Positions 1 through 8,150 of a stretch of DNA of 64,000 nt are shown here, in pieces. Numbering within the stretch: position 1 is the first letter of the stretch; every line of letters begins with the position of its first letter. Under the pieces are notes generated by a model. The model saw only the letters and a program-made list of their open reading frames with translations. It had not been told where the DNA came from and made no database searches. The translations under genes and the position numbers were made by a program. Origin of the DNA: Rhizobium sp. Leaf453 (lineage in GTDB: Bacteria > Pseudomonadota > Alphaproteobacteria > Rhizobiales > Rhizobiaceae); assembly GCF_001425605.1 (NCBI RefSeq), contig NZ_LMRG01000003.1:1-64000 (forward strand). The letters are read 5' to 3'.

Positions 1-108
1 CGACATTTCCAAAAAAATGAACTTTCTTACAAGTTACTGAAATTAAACACGAATTTCAAACAACAACCCAAAAACATAGGAATCCGGCGCACAATCACAA
101 AATCCAAA

Positions 109-124
109 GGGCAATTTCTTGCCC
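109..124 (-). terminator. possible second terminator hairpin
   Basis: A 6-bp stem (GGGCAA / TTGCCC) with a TTTC loop. Read on the minus strand it is followed by TTTGGATTTTG. It lies just beyond the stronger hairpin at 149-172 and may be a backup for the same minus-strand transcript. The rest of positions 1-108 is AT-rich and I see no gene in it. Confidence 0.35.
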
Positions 125-148
125 AAATGGTCAAATTCGCGTGGGCGT

Positions 149-172
149 GAAAAAGGCGCCCTAAAGCGCCTT
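149..172 (-). terminator. rho-independent terminator overlapping a stop codon
   Basis: The 7-bp stem AAGGCGC / GCGCCTT has a 6-nt loop. On the minus strand it is followed by five U residues. The TAG stop of the upstream gene (161-163) lies in the loop, so the hairpin overlaps the end of the coding region. It would end the long minus-strand run that begins at the ABC importer. Confidence 0.7.
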
Positions 173-1354
173 GATGCTGCTTCTCACCCGGAACTTCCGC
201 TTCTCCAGTTCAGGGAAGAAATCGGCTGCCGTGAAGTATTCTTCCGGCGCCCAGACGCCAGGTCGCTTCGGGTTCTTCAAAACCAGCTGTGCTGCAATCG
301 ACGCGCTCATAGAGGTGCCGGCGTCGACATAGGGCGCATACATCTCGTCCGGTGTGACGATCACCTCATAACGGACCTCGACCGGCTTGCCGTCCTTCAG
401 GCCCCTTCCGATGGCGAAATGGATTTCCGAGCTTTCCTGCTGCGGGATCCGGTGCGGATTGCGGGCGATATTGCGCTGTATGACGGCGTTGAGCACATCG
501 AGCGGCTTGACGGTGACACCGCCGACCTCGACGGGATCGTTGAAATCACCGAAACCCGCCTTCACCAGACCGACCCAGGCTTCATGCTCGCGGTGCGGCA
601 GATGCAGTTTCCAGGTGAACTCGCGAATACCCTTGTCTCGAATGCCGTCGGCAAGCGGCACGGTCAGCTGTTCCGAATGCGGCGAATACATGAATTCGCA
701 ACGCCCCCAAGGCTCCGGCAGGTCGATGACTTCCCTGCCCCCCATCGGCGGGCACTCCACATGACGACCGTCGAGGAACTGCGTGCTCGGATGCGCATAT
801 TCGGCCAGCACGGTCGAGACGCTGTAGGGCGGCATCAGGATCGGGTTCTCCTCGCCGGTCAGTTCCGCCGCCCAGTAGAGATTGATCTTCTCGATCGTGT
901 CGAGTTCATCGGCGACCGCGCGGCAGATGACGTTGGACATGCCGGGATCGGCGCCGACGCCGACGACGGCGGTGACGCCCGCCGCCTTGAAGCGCTCGTG
1001 TTCGGCGATCTGCTTGACGGTGAAGGTGCCGAGGCCGCCGAGATCCATATAGGCGACGCCTGCCGCAAGCGACGCTTCAAAGATGCTCATCTGGAAGCCG
1101 AGCAAGGTCGGCACGCAATTGATGCAAAGATCAGCACCCGAAATCGCCTCGGCGAGACGCGCGGGGTCGGTCACGTCAAGATCGAACAGGTCCAGCCGGG
1201 GATCGCCCAGATCGGCAACCAGGCTTTCCATGCGCGGACGCGATGTGTCGCAGATGCGGATCGTGGTGATATCGACGATCGCGCGGTCGGAGACGAGATC
1301 ACGGACAATACCGGCACCCATCAGGCCGGCGCCACCGAGAATGGAGATTTTCAT
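161..1354 (-). CDS. saccharopine dehydrogenase-like NAD(P) oxidoreductase (lysine-dehydrogenase-like)
   Basis: This is a 397-residue cytosolic oxidoreductase. The N-terminus has a Rossmann motif (GGAGLMG, residues 7-13), followed by a saccharopine-dehydrogenase-type NADP-binding domain with the family-like segment GVGADPGMSN near residue 150. A catalytic C-terminal domain follows. Length and layout resemble lysine 6-dehydrogenases, which oxidise the terminal amine of lysine to a semialdehyde. I infer an amino acid or amine dehydrogenase; the substrate cannot be read from sequence. It is the last gene of a minus-strand run with an aldehyde dehydrogenase directly upstream, which fits a dehydrogenase-then-ALDH pair. 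A GC-rich palindromic repeat separates the two. Alternative: an opine- or carboxynorspermidine-type dehydrogenase. Confidence 0.75.
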   Translation of the reverse strand: MKISILGGAGLMGAGIVRDLVSDRAIVDITTIRICDTSRPRMESLVADLGDPRLDLFDLDVTDPARLAEAISGADLCINCVPTLLGFQMSIFEASLAAGVAYMDLGGLGTFTVKQIAEHERFKAAGVTAVVGVGADPGMSNVICRAVADELDTIEKINLYWAAELTGEENPILMPPYSVSTVLAEYAHPSTQFLDGRHVECPPMGGREVIDLPEPWGRCEFMYSPHSEQLTVPLADGIRDKGIREFTWKLHLPHREHEAWVGLVKAGFGDFNDPVEVGGVTVKPLDVLNAVIQRNIARNPHRIPQQESSEIHFAIGRGLKDGKPVEVRYEVIVTPDEMYAPYVDAGTSMSASIAAQLVLKNPKRPGVWAPEEYFTAADFFPELEKRKFRVRSSIKAL

Positions 1355-1417
1355 AACTTGGGTGTCCTTTTCGAATTCTCGCCCGGCGGGCCATCAAGAG
1401 CGTGTCAGGAGCGACGC

Positions 1418-1467
1418 TCCCCTCATCCGGCGCATCGCGCCACCTTCTCCCCGATGGGGAGAAGAGA
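1418..1467. repeat. GC-rich intergenic palindromic repeat (short copy)
   Basis: The segment contains CCCCTCATCCGGCGC and the self-complementary CTTCTCCCCGATGGGGAGAAG. It shares the CCCCTCATCCG and TTCTCCCC..GGGGAGAA blocks with the larger element at 3014-3116. It resembles rhizobial intergenic mosaic elements. It fills the gap between the dehydrogenase and aldehyde dehydrogenase genes. Confidence 0.6.
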
Positions 1468-1471
1468 AACT

Positions 1472-2977
1472 TCAGACGTGCTTGCGCCCGCCTTCCTCGT
1501 AAAACCAATCGTCGGGATAGGGGTACCACCATTCGTGGATCACCGGCTTGTGGTCGATGATCACCATCTTCGAGCGGCGGAAGGCATCGAGTCCCTGGCG
1601 GCCGAGTTCGCGCCCCATGCCGGACGCTTTCCAGCCGCCGAACGGCAGTGCATCGTTGTCGATCATCGGGTTGTTGACCCAGACCATGCCGGATTCGAGG
1701 CGCTCGGCCGCTTCCATCGCCTCCTCGAGGCTGGTGGTGAAGACCGAAGCGCCGAGGCCGAAGGGGCTGTCATTGGCAAGCCGTACCGCCTCGTCGAAAT
1801 CGGCGACACGGGCAATCGCGGCGACCGGACCGAAACATTCCTCCTGCATGATCGCCACGTCCGGCGTGCAACCGGTGAGGATCGTCGGTTCATAGAACCA
1901 GCCGACCGGTTCACTGTCGGGGATCTTTCCGCCGAGAACGACGGTCGCGCCCTTGGCCTTGGCATCCTCGACCAGGCGGATGACCTTGTCGCGCGCGGCC
2001 TTGCTCACCAAGGGACCGATCTCAGCACGCGTCAGGCCATTGCCGACGCGTAAGCGCCGTGTCTCGGCGGCAAACTTCTCGATGAAGGCGTCATGGATGC
2101 TGTCGACAACGAAGAAACGTTCGGCCGAGGTGCAGACCTGACCGGACAGATGGAAGGCGGCCGTGACAGCACCGGCGGCGGCGACATCGAGCGGCGCATG
2201 GGCGGTGATGATCATCGGATCGCTGCCACCGGCTTCGATGACGGCCGGCTTCATCTGGCTGGCTGCAGCGGCAGCGACTGCCTTGCCGGCCCCCACCGAG
2301 CCTGTGAAGGCGACGGCATGCGTCAAAGGCGAGGCGATCAGATATTGTGCCACATCGGCACCGCCGGGAACACAGGCGATCAGCCCCTCTGGCAGCGGTT
2401 CGAACACGCCCATGAATTCCAGCGTCGAAAGCGTCGTCGCCAGCGCCGGCTTGATGATGCAGGCATTGCCAGAGGCAAGCGACGCCGCGACCGTCCAGCA
2501 CATCAAGAGGATCGGGAAGTTGAACGGCATGATGTGGACGCTGGTGCCCAGAGCCTCATAACGGGCATACTGGAACGAGCCTTTCTGTGTCGTGCCCGCC
2601 ACCTTGCCGGCCTCGTCCCGCGCCATTTCGGCGAAATAACGGAAAGCGCCGGCACAATTGGCGACTTCGCCGATCGCTTCGGGATAGGGCTTTCCCATTT
2701 CCCGCGACATCAGTTCGGCGCAGATCCGCATGTCCGTCGCTTCAATCCGGTTGGCGATCCGGTGCAACACGGTCGCGCGGCTCTTGGCGTCCAGACGCTT
2801 CCATTCCGACTGGGCCGTTTTGGCAGCCAGCAGCACGGCATCCAGTTCGGCCGCCGTCGTTTCCGCGAATGTACCCTCCGGCTGAAGTGTTGCCGGATTG
2901 ACCACCGTGTGGCGTTCACCCCTGGCGGCGATATAGACCGGATGCCGGTAGAACACGGGTTCGGCTGGATTGAACAT
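1472..2977 (-). CDS. NAD(P)-dependent aldehyde dehydrogenase (succinate-semialdehyde-type)
   Basis: A 501-residue aldehyde dehydrogenase that should oxidise an aldehyde to the acid with NAD(P). The catalytic cysteine is Cys282 in GQVCTSAERF and the general base is Glu248 in VIEAGGSDP. The cofactor loop FTGSVGAGK lies near residue 224 and the structural motif PFNFP near 151. It is closest in style to succinate-semialdehyde or related class dehydrogenases, but the substrate is unknown. It stands between the saccharopine-dehydrogenase-like gene and the cupin genes, all on the minus strand, suggesting that it takes the semialdehyde product of its neighbour. A second, distinct ALDH closes the divergent arm of the locus at 11737-13215. 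Confidence 0.85.
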   Translation of the reverse strand: MFNPAEPVFYRHPVYIAARGERHTVVNPATLQPEGTFAETTAAELDAVLLAAKTAQSEWKRLDAKSRATVLHRIANRIEATDMRICAELMSREMGKPYPEAIGEVANCAGAFRYFAEMARDEAGKVAGTTQKGSFQYARYEALGTSVHIMPFNFPILLMCWTVAASLASGNACIIKPALATTLSTLEFMGVFEPLPEGLIACVPGGADVAQYLIASPLTHAVAFTGSVGAGKAVAAAAASQMKPAVIEAGGSDPMIITAHAPLDVAAAGAVTAAFHLSGQVCTSAERFFVVDSIHDAFIEKFAAETRRLRVGNGLTRAEIGPLVSKAARDKVIRLVEDAKAKGATVVLGGKIPDSEPVGWFYEPTILTGCTPDVAIMQEECFGPVAAIARVADFDEAVRLANDSPFGLGASVFTTSLEEAMEAAERLESGMVWVNNPMIDNDALPFGGWKASGMGRELGRQGLDAFRRSKMVIIDHKPVIHEWWYPYPDDWFYEEGGRKHV

Positions 2978-3013
2978 GGGTTTTTCCTGTTAACGCATTT
3001 GCCTTGGCGAAAT

Positions 3014-3116
3014 CCCCCTCACCCTGCCCTCTCCCCGCTGGGGAGAGGAGGTCCAGAGATCGCCGCGCTACTCTTCTCCCCAGCGGGGAGAAGGTGCCCG
3101 AAGGGCGGATGAGGGG
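3014..3116. repeat. intergenic inverted-repeat element
   Basis: The element has an outer arm beginning CCCCCTCACCCTGCCC and ending GGGCGGATGAGGGG. Two inner self-complementary blocks, CTCTCCCCGCTGGGGAGAG and TTCTCCCCAGCGGGGAGAA, lie inside it. This layout is typical of mosaic palindromic elements in rhizobial intergenic DNA. It separates the aldehyde dehydrogenase from the cupin gene and could fold into a stable mRNA structure. Confidence 0.7.
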
Positions 3117-3158
3117 CTTCTCGCTCAAGACGCGCGGAAAGCCCTCCCTCCCGATCCC

Positions 3159-3506
3159 CTACCGGATCATGTAAACCTTCTTGATCGTCTCATGCACGGT
3201 GCAGACGCCCTTCCAGTCCTGGGGGAAGAAAGCGGCCGTATCGGGCGTGATCTCGATCACCTCGCCGCTCTCGTGCACATAGGTGCAGCGGCCTTCGAGG
3301 AAATGGCAGAACTCGTCGCGGGTGACGTGGCAATTCCATTTGCCGGGCGTGCAGATCCACAGGCCGCATTCGGATTGCCCGTCCGGCCCCTTGTGGATCA
3401 GCTTGCCGGTCGTGCGGCTTTCGCCCTCGATCATCGTCGGGATGATGCCCCAGTCCTTGAGGTCGGTCTCGTCGAGCGGGTTGCGCATCAGCGGTGTTGC
3501 GGTCAT
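3159..3506 (-). CDS. Cupin_3 (DUF861) domain protein, copy 1
   Basis: A 115-residue single-domain cupin. The C-terminal half carries the Cupin_3 signature: TPGKWNCHVTRDEFCHFLEG (about residues 53-72), then a EVIEITPDT segment and PQDWKGVCTVHETIKKVYMI. The family includes EutQ-like and ureidoglycine-aminohydrolase-like proteins and often folds as a small beta barrel, with or without metal. No enzymatic role can be assigned here. It is a clear paralogue of the cupin at 3595-3951, with the same EFCHF and W-C-V-ET-K-Y/M pattern. Both lie between the ALDH and the glycosyltransferase genes, so they probably act in the same pathway. Confidence 0.75.
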   Translation of the reverse strand: MTATPLMRNPLDETDLKDWGIIPTMIEGESRTTGKLIHKGPDGQSECGLWICTPGKWNCHVTRDEFCHFLEGRCTYVHESGEVIEITPDTAAFFPQDWKGVCTVHETIKKVYMIR

Positions 3507-3594
3507 CGGATGTTTCCTTTCGTTTTTATTCAGGCAGTTTCCGCGCTCACAAGAACAGCCGAAACACTGCCGCAGTAATGTCGAGACAGGCCGG

Positions 3595-3951
3595 TCAGAC
3601 CAGCATGTAGATATTGCGCATGGTTTCGATCACATGGCATTCGCCGGTCCAGCCGCCGGGAAACATCACCACCGTGCCCGCCTCGACCTCGATCACCTCG
3701 CCGTCATCGGAGCGGTAAACCGCACGGCCGGCGACAAAATGGCAGAATTCGTCGCGCGGAATCGACAGGCGCCAGCGGCCGGGCGTGCAGACCCAGATGC
3801 CGGATTCCGGCTGGTTGTTCGGCCCCTTGTGGACAAGCCGGCCTGTCGATTTCGACTGGCCTTCGACACTGTCGGGTTGCAGGCCCCAGTAGACGAGATC
3901 GTCGTAGGTCGAGGCATTGTAGATGTGGGGAGCGGAGGATGGTTCAGCCAT
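3595..3951 (-). CDS. Cupin_3 (DUF861) domain protein, copy 2
   Basis: A cupin of 118 residues when started at MAEPSSAPHIYN. I chose this ATG because it overlaps the end of the upstream glycosyltransferase by 8 bp (ATGGCTGA), which is typical of translational coupling. A longer upstream start would run into the glycosyltransferase frame. The motif TPGRWRLSIPRDEFCHFVAG is followed by EVIEVEAGTVVMFPGGWTGECHVIETMRNIYML. It is a paralogue of the cupin immediately downstream. The coupling ties its function to the GT1 enzyme: it could bind, epimerise or protect the glycosylated product, but this is inference only. Confidence 0.75.
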   Translation of the reverse strand: MAEPSSAPHIYNASTYDDLVYWGLQPDSVEGQSKSTGRLVHKGPNNQPESGIWVCTPGRWRLSIPRDEFCHFVAGRAVYRSDDGEVIEVEAGTVVMFPGGWTGECHVIETMRNIYMLV

Positions 3952-5236
3952 CGAACTTCCCCGTCTTTGCAAGCTGGTCGAGAATGCCGGCCGCCTTCTG
4001 CGGGCCATTCTGGGCCTGCATGTGGGCGCTGGTGGCTGCCAGTTTCGCCTTCATCGCCGGATCGTTGACGCAGGCATCGAGTTTGGCCGCCAGTTCCGCG
4101 TCCGTCCAGTCGTAGCGTGGCATTTTGAAGCCGTGGCCGGTTTCGTCGACGCGGGTGGCGTTGTCGTGACCGTCCCAGACATAGGGCATGATGATCGCCG
4201 GCTTGCCGAAATAGAGGCACTCGGTGAACGAGTTGTTGCCGCCGTGATGGATGGCCGCATCGACCTGCGGGATGACGGAGGGCTGCGGGAACCAGCTTTC
4301 GACGATTATATTGCCGGGCAGATCGCTATACTGATCCTTGTAGTCACCGACATTGACCAGCGCGCGATGGGGCAGCTTGCCGATAGTCGCGATCAGCCGT
4401 TTCAGCAGATCGGTATCGCCGGCACCAAGACTGCCGAAGGATATATAGAGAAGAGGCTTGTCATTGTTCTCGGCAAAGACAGGAACCTCGTAGGGCTTTT
4501 CCTTGCGCACGCAGCCTTCGAGATACTGGAACTGTCTTGGGTCGAGCGGATGTTCGCGCTCGAACTTCACCGATTCAGGATAGAGCAGCAGGTTCATGAA
4601 CGGCGATGCTTCGAAGAACTGGCCGATCGGATAGGGCGCCTCGCCGGTCGAGGCGAGGAAGCTGTTGAAATCGTCGTGGATCGGCTTGATGACCTCCTCG
4701 AATTTCCTGCGATAGGCGGCATGGCCCGCGAGATCGTCCTGGCGGCATCCGGAGAGGTGCGGTGGGATCTTCGGGTCCTCGATCTCGTTTTCCGAGCAGG
4801 AGATGATCCGCACCCACGGCTTGCCGAACTGCTTGATCGCCGGAAACAGGATGACATTGTCGACACAGATCAGGTCCGGTTTGATCTTCGCGAGAACACC
4901 GGGCAGGTCCTTCTGCGCCCATTTGGCGCTGTCGACGATCGCTTCCCAGCAATCGCGGACATAGTTCTCAATCTGGTCATAGGGGCTCTTGCGGAAATTC
5001 GGGATATGGCCGTTGATGAAGTCTTCCCAGAATTTCGCCATCTGCTCGGGCGGCATCGGCGCCGACAGGTTGACCGGGTGGGCCTCGAAACCATAGCCCT
5101 TGTAGACATCGACAAAGCCGGGGTCGGATAGGAAGACCGCCTTGTGGCCGAGCGCTTCGACGGCCTGGGCAATGCCGACGGAATTCAGCGCCGGGCCGAA
5201 GGCTGCTTCGGGAAAGAATGCAATCGTCTTGGACAT
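3944..5236 (-). CDS. GT1-family (UGT/MGT-type) glycosyltransferase, copy A
   Basis: A 430-residue cytosolic glycosyltransferase of the GT-B fold. The acceptor half begins KTIAFFPEAAFGPALNSVGIAQ. The donor half has ISFGSLG (about 265-271) and the nucleotide-sugar signature IHHGGNNS (329-336), with WDGHDN near 355. Such enzymes transfer a sugar from a UDP- or dTDP-sugar to small acceptors (macrolides, phenolics, sterols, amines). The acceptor is unknown. It is a full-length paralogue of the enzyme at 10459-11724 on the divergent arm, and they share SFGSLGA, SWFPQPSV and HHGGNNSF. It lies directly downstream of the ABC importer ATPase and overlaps the cupin gene by 8 bp, so it belongs to the same transcription unit. 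Confidence 0.85.
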   Translation of the reverse strand: MSKTIAFFPEAAFGPALNSVGIAQAVEALGHKAVFLSDPGFVDVYKGYGFEAHPVNLSAPMPPEQMAKFWEDFINGHIPNFRKSPYDQIENYVRDCWEAIVDSAKWAQKDLPGVLAKIKPDLICVDNVILFPAIKQFGKPWVRIISCSENEIEDPKIPPHLSGCRQDDLAGHAAYRRKFEEVIKPIHDDFNSFLASTGEAPYPIGQFFEASPFMNLLLYPESVKFEREHPLDPRQFQYLEGCVRKEKPYEVPVFAENNDKPLLYISFGSLGAGDTDLLKRLIATIGKLPHRALVNVGDYKDQYSDLPGNIIVESWFPQPSVIPQVDAAIHHGGNNSFTECLYFGKPAIIMPYVWDGHDNATRVDETGHGFKMPRYDWTDAELAAKLDACVNDPAMKAKLAATSAHMQAQNGPQKAAGILDQLAKTGKFDG

Positions 5237-5268
5237 GGGTTCCCTCTTGTTCTTGTTTGGGCCGTGGC

Positions 5269-6333
5269 TTACGCCGCAGAATGGAAAAGCCGCGCCTTGG
5301 CGGCATCAATGCCGAGCCCGATCCGGTCGCCCGGTCGGTAGCGGGCACCGGTTTCGGCAGAAACACGGACTTGGATGGCGTTCGGAGATGCAGCGGTACG
5401 CACATGCAGCACCCGGTCAAGGCCGTGATAGGCGATCTCCTCGATCACCCCATTGAAGCCCGCATCGGCGCTCGCAACAGTGATGTGCTCAGGCCGCACG
5501 GCAAGCGATGCCGAACCGCTGCGGTCACTTGGAACGGGAAGCCGCAAACCGGGAGCCTCGAACTGGCCCGCAGGGGAAACGGCGCCTTCGATGAAATTCA
5601 TCACGCCGATGAAATTGGCGACGAAGGGGTCGGCGGGCTGTTCGTAAATCTCTTCCGGCTTGCCGCATTGCAGGAGACGCCCATCTTTCAGGATCGCCAT
5701 GCGGTCGGCCATGACCAAGGCTTCTTCCTGATCGTGGGTGACGATGATGAAGGTGATGCCTGCTTCGTGCTGCATGCGCTTCAGCTCAAGCTGCATCTTT
5801 TCGCGCAGCTTCTTGTCGAGCGCACCCAAAGGCTCGTCGAGCAGCAGCACCTTCGGACGCTTCACCAGAGCTCGGGCTAGCGCCACACGCTGCTTCTGGC
5901 CGCCGGACAGTTGCTCCGGTTTGCGGTCCGCGAAGCGCGCGAGATCGGTCGTTGCGAGGATTTCATCGACGCGGCGGTCGATTTCGGTGCGCGACAGCTT
6001 CTCCATTTCCAGCCCATAGGCGAGGTTCTTGCGCACGCTCATATGCGGGAACAGCGCATAGGACTGGAACATCAGGTTCAGCGGCCGCTTTTCCGGCGGC
6101 AGCGGCGAGATGTCCTGACCTTCCAGCAGCACGCGCCCGGCGGTCGGCATCTCGAAGCCGGCCAGCATGCGCAGAAGGGTCGTCTTGCCGCAGCCGGAAG
6201 GCCCGAGCAACGCGAAGAACTCCTTCTCGCGGATATCGAGCGAGACGCGATCAACCGCCGTGATCGGCCCGTAATTCTTGACGATCTCCTCGATCTTGAG
6301 GATCGGTTTTGCAGATGGTGCAGCAGCAGTCAT
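5269..6333 (-). CDS. PotA-type ABC importer ATPase
   Basis: A 354-residue ATP-binding subunit. It has Walker [10 protein letters not shown] (44-52), signature LSGGQKQR (142-149), Walker B VLLLDEP (162-168) and a C-terminal TOBE-like regulatory domain (about 270-350). Family members energise uptake of spermidine, putrescine or related compounds. The gene overlaps the following permease gene by 4 bp (5' side 6330-6333), so the ATPase and permease are translated from one mRNA. Order of transcription is binding protein, PotB-type, PotC-type, PotA-type and then the glycosyltransferase. The exact substrate is not determined by sequence; the enzymes nearby suggest an amine. Confidence 0.9.
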   Translation of the reverse strand: MTAAAPSAKPILKIEEIVKNYGPITAVDRVSLDIREKEFFALLGPSGCGKTTLLRMLAGFEMPTAGRVLLEGQDISPLPPEKRPLNLMFQSYALFPHMSVRKNLAYGLEMEKLSRTEIDRRVDEILATTDLARFADRKPEQLSGGQKQRVALARALVKRPKVLLLDEPLGALDKKLREKMQLELKRMQHEAGITFIIVTHDQEEALVMADRMAILKDGRLLQCGKPEEIYEQPADPFVANFIGVMNFIEGAVSPAGQFEAPGLRLPVPSDRSGSASLAVRPEHITVASADAGFNGVIEEIAYHGLDRVLHVRTAASPNAIQVRVSAETGARYRPGDRIGLGIDAAKARLFHSAA

Positions 6334-7127
6334 TGGATCTGTTCTTTATTGAGCCATTGCGAAAGCAGGAGCGCCGTGGCGCTGACCGCCATGACGATGG
6401 TTGCGAGCGCATTGACTTCCGGTGTGACGCCGAAGCGGATCATCGAATAGATCTGCATGGGCAGCGTGATCGACGAACGGCCGGCACCGGCGGTGAAGAA
6501 GGCGATGATGAATTCATCGACGGACAGGGTGAAGGCGAGCAGCGCGCCGGCGATGATCGACGGCAGAAGCACCGGGAATGTGACCCGCCAGAAGGTCGTC
6601 CAGCCGGACGCGCCGAGATCGCGCGAGGCTTCGACGATCGAAAAATCGAAATGCTTCAGCCGCGCCCTGACGACGGAGCAGACGAAGGCCAGATCGAAGA
6701 TGATGTGGCTGAGGATGATCGTGTGCAGCCCCATCGTCAGGTTCAGCCGAGAGAAGAAGGTCAGCAGCGCCACGGCCAGCACGATATCGGGAATGACCAT
6801 TGGCGCAAAAGCGAGCGCTTCGAGCCCGTTGCTCTTGCGGGCGCGGGTTTCCATGCCGATGGCAAGCAGCGTGCCGAGCACCGTGGAAATCAGTGTCGCG
6901 AAGATGGCGACGACCAGCGTGTTCCAGGCGGCATGCAGGATTTCGTTGTTGCCCATAAGCGCGGCATACCAGTGCGTCGAGAAGCCGGACCACGAGGTCG
7001 GAAGACCCGACTCGTTGAAGGAGAGCATCACCAAGACCGCGATAGGCAGATAGAGGAAGCCGAAAACGAGGAGAAGAATGATACGGCCCGGAAGGCGCTT
7101 GGGGGCAATGCCGCTGGACATGGACAT
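6330..7127 (-). CDS. PotC-type ABC permease
   Basis: A 265-residue inner-membrane permease with about six transmembrane segments. The EAA-type cytoplasmic loop is EASRDLGASGWTTFWRVTFPVLLPSIIAGALLAF (about 178-212). It pairs with the PotB-type permease encoded just upstream, whose last base coincides with its first (both at 7127), and with the ATPase that overlaps its 3' end. PotC-family proteins form the channel of polyamine-type importers together with PotB. Confidence 0.9.
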   Translation of the reverse strand: MSMSSGIAPKRLPGRIILLLVFGFLYLPIAVLVMLSFNESGLPTSWSGFSTHWYAALMGNNEILHAAWNTLVVAIFATLISTVLGTLLAIGMETRARKSNGLEALAFAPMVIPDIVLAVALLTFFSRLNLTMGLHTIILSHIIFDLAFVCSVVRARLKHFDFSIVEASRDLGASGWTTFWRVTFPVLLPSIIAGALLAFTLSVDEFIIAFFTAGAGRSSITLPMQIYSMIRFGVTPEVNALATIVMAVSATALLLSQWLNKEQIQ

Positions 7128-7990
7128 TAGGCAGCCTCCCCCTTCCGCTCGCCGCTGGCATGGGACGTGGCGCGCGCCTGCAGGAACAGCAGCGCCACCA
7201 TGATGGCGATCAACACCATGCCGAGCGCGGCGCCGAAGGGCCAGTCGTTCGCGGTCAGGAACTGGTCATAGACGAGATTGCCGATCATCTGGAAGCGGCC
7301 GCCGCCGAGCAGCGCAGGCGTCACGAAATTGCCGATCGACAGCACGAAGACGAAGACCCCGCCGGCTGCCACGCCCGGAAGCGTCAGTGGCAATGTCACC
7401 CGCCAGAAGGTGCGGAAGGCGCCCGCTCCGAGATCGCGCGAAGCTTCCATCAGCTCCGGATTGAGCCGGGAAAGCGTGGAATAGATCGCGAGGATGACGA
7501 AGGGCAGATAGTTGTAGACGAGGCCGGTGATGACGGCCGCTTCCGTATAAAGCAGCGACAGCGGCTCGCCCTGATAGCCGAGATACGAGATAAATCCGTT
7601 CAGCAGCCCTTCGCGGTTCAGCAGCACGATCCAGGCATAGGTGCGGATCAGGTAATTGCTCCAGAAGGGCAGGACGGCGAAAAACAGCAGCATCGGCTGG
7701 CGCACTCGCGGCGCGCGGCTGATGGCGTAGGCCGCGGGATAAGCGATCAGGATGGCGAGAACGGTGGTCGTCAGCGCGATCCGGGCCGAATTCAGGAAGA
7801 TTTTCGCATAGAGCGGATCAAAGACGCGGACGAAATTTTCAAGGGTGAAGGTATATTCGATGCCCCCCCAGGTACCACGCTGGAAGAAGGCGTAGCTGAG
7901 AACGAGCAGGCACGGCGCCACCATGAAGGCAAGAAGCCACAGCACGGCGGGTGCCGCCAGCATATTGGGTCTTGTCGTTTGATAGGCCAC
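7127..7990 (-). CDS. PotB-type ABC permease
   Basis: A 287-residue inner-membrane permease with about six hydrophobic helices. The EAA loop is EASRDLGAGAFRTFWRVTLPLTLPGVAAGGVFVF (about 186-220). It is the first permease of the importer and is separated from its binding-protein gene by 160 bp that contain a strong hairpin (8063-8097). That hairpin may lower permease expression relative to the binding protein. Confidence 0.9.
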   Translation of the reverse strand: MAYQTTRPNMLAAPAVLWLLAFMVAPCLLVLSYAFFQRGTWGGIEYTFTLENFVRVFDPLYAKIFLNSARIALTTTVLAILIAYPAAYAISRAPRVRQPMLLFFAVLPFWSNYLIRTYAWIVLLNREGLLNGFISYLGYQGEPLSLLYTEAAVITGLVYNYLPFVILAIYSTLSRLNPELMEASRDLGAGAFRTFWRVTLPLTLPGVAAGGVFVFVLSIGNFVTPALLGGGRFQMIGNLVYDQFLTANDWPFGAALGMVLIAIMVALLFLQARATSHASGERKGEAA

Positions 7991-8062
7991 GCAAAGCTCC
8001 GCCGCGACCGGAACAGCCGGCTACGTCTACTACTGATCTGTCTTTACTGTCTGAAACATGAT

Positions 8063-8097
8063 CCCGTGGCGGCGAGCCGCCACTCAGCCGCCACGGG
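8063..8097 (-). promoter_or_regulatory. stable hairpin between binding-protein and permease genes
   Basis: An 11-bp perfect stem, CCCGTGGCGGC / GCCGCCACGGG, has a 13-nt loop that can itself pair. No U-tract follows on the minus strand. It is therefore more like an mRNA-stabilising or attenuating structure at the end of the binding-protein message than a full terminator, as often found after substrate-binding-protein genes. Confidence 0.55.
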
Positions 8098-8150
8098 TTG
8101 GTGGGCTACACGACGCCCCTGACGTCGCACCGCCACACAGTACAATGGGC

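Noticed and set aside
119-2053. A 644-codon open frame on the plus strand opposite the dehydrogenase and ALDH genes
   Set aside because: It is the antisense shadow of two well-supported minus-strand genes; its translation is arginine/histidine-rich and matches no family. Similar long shadows opposite metH, nirB, nasA, coxL and tamB were also rejected.
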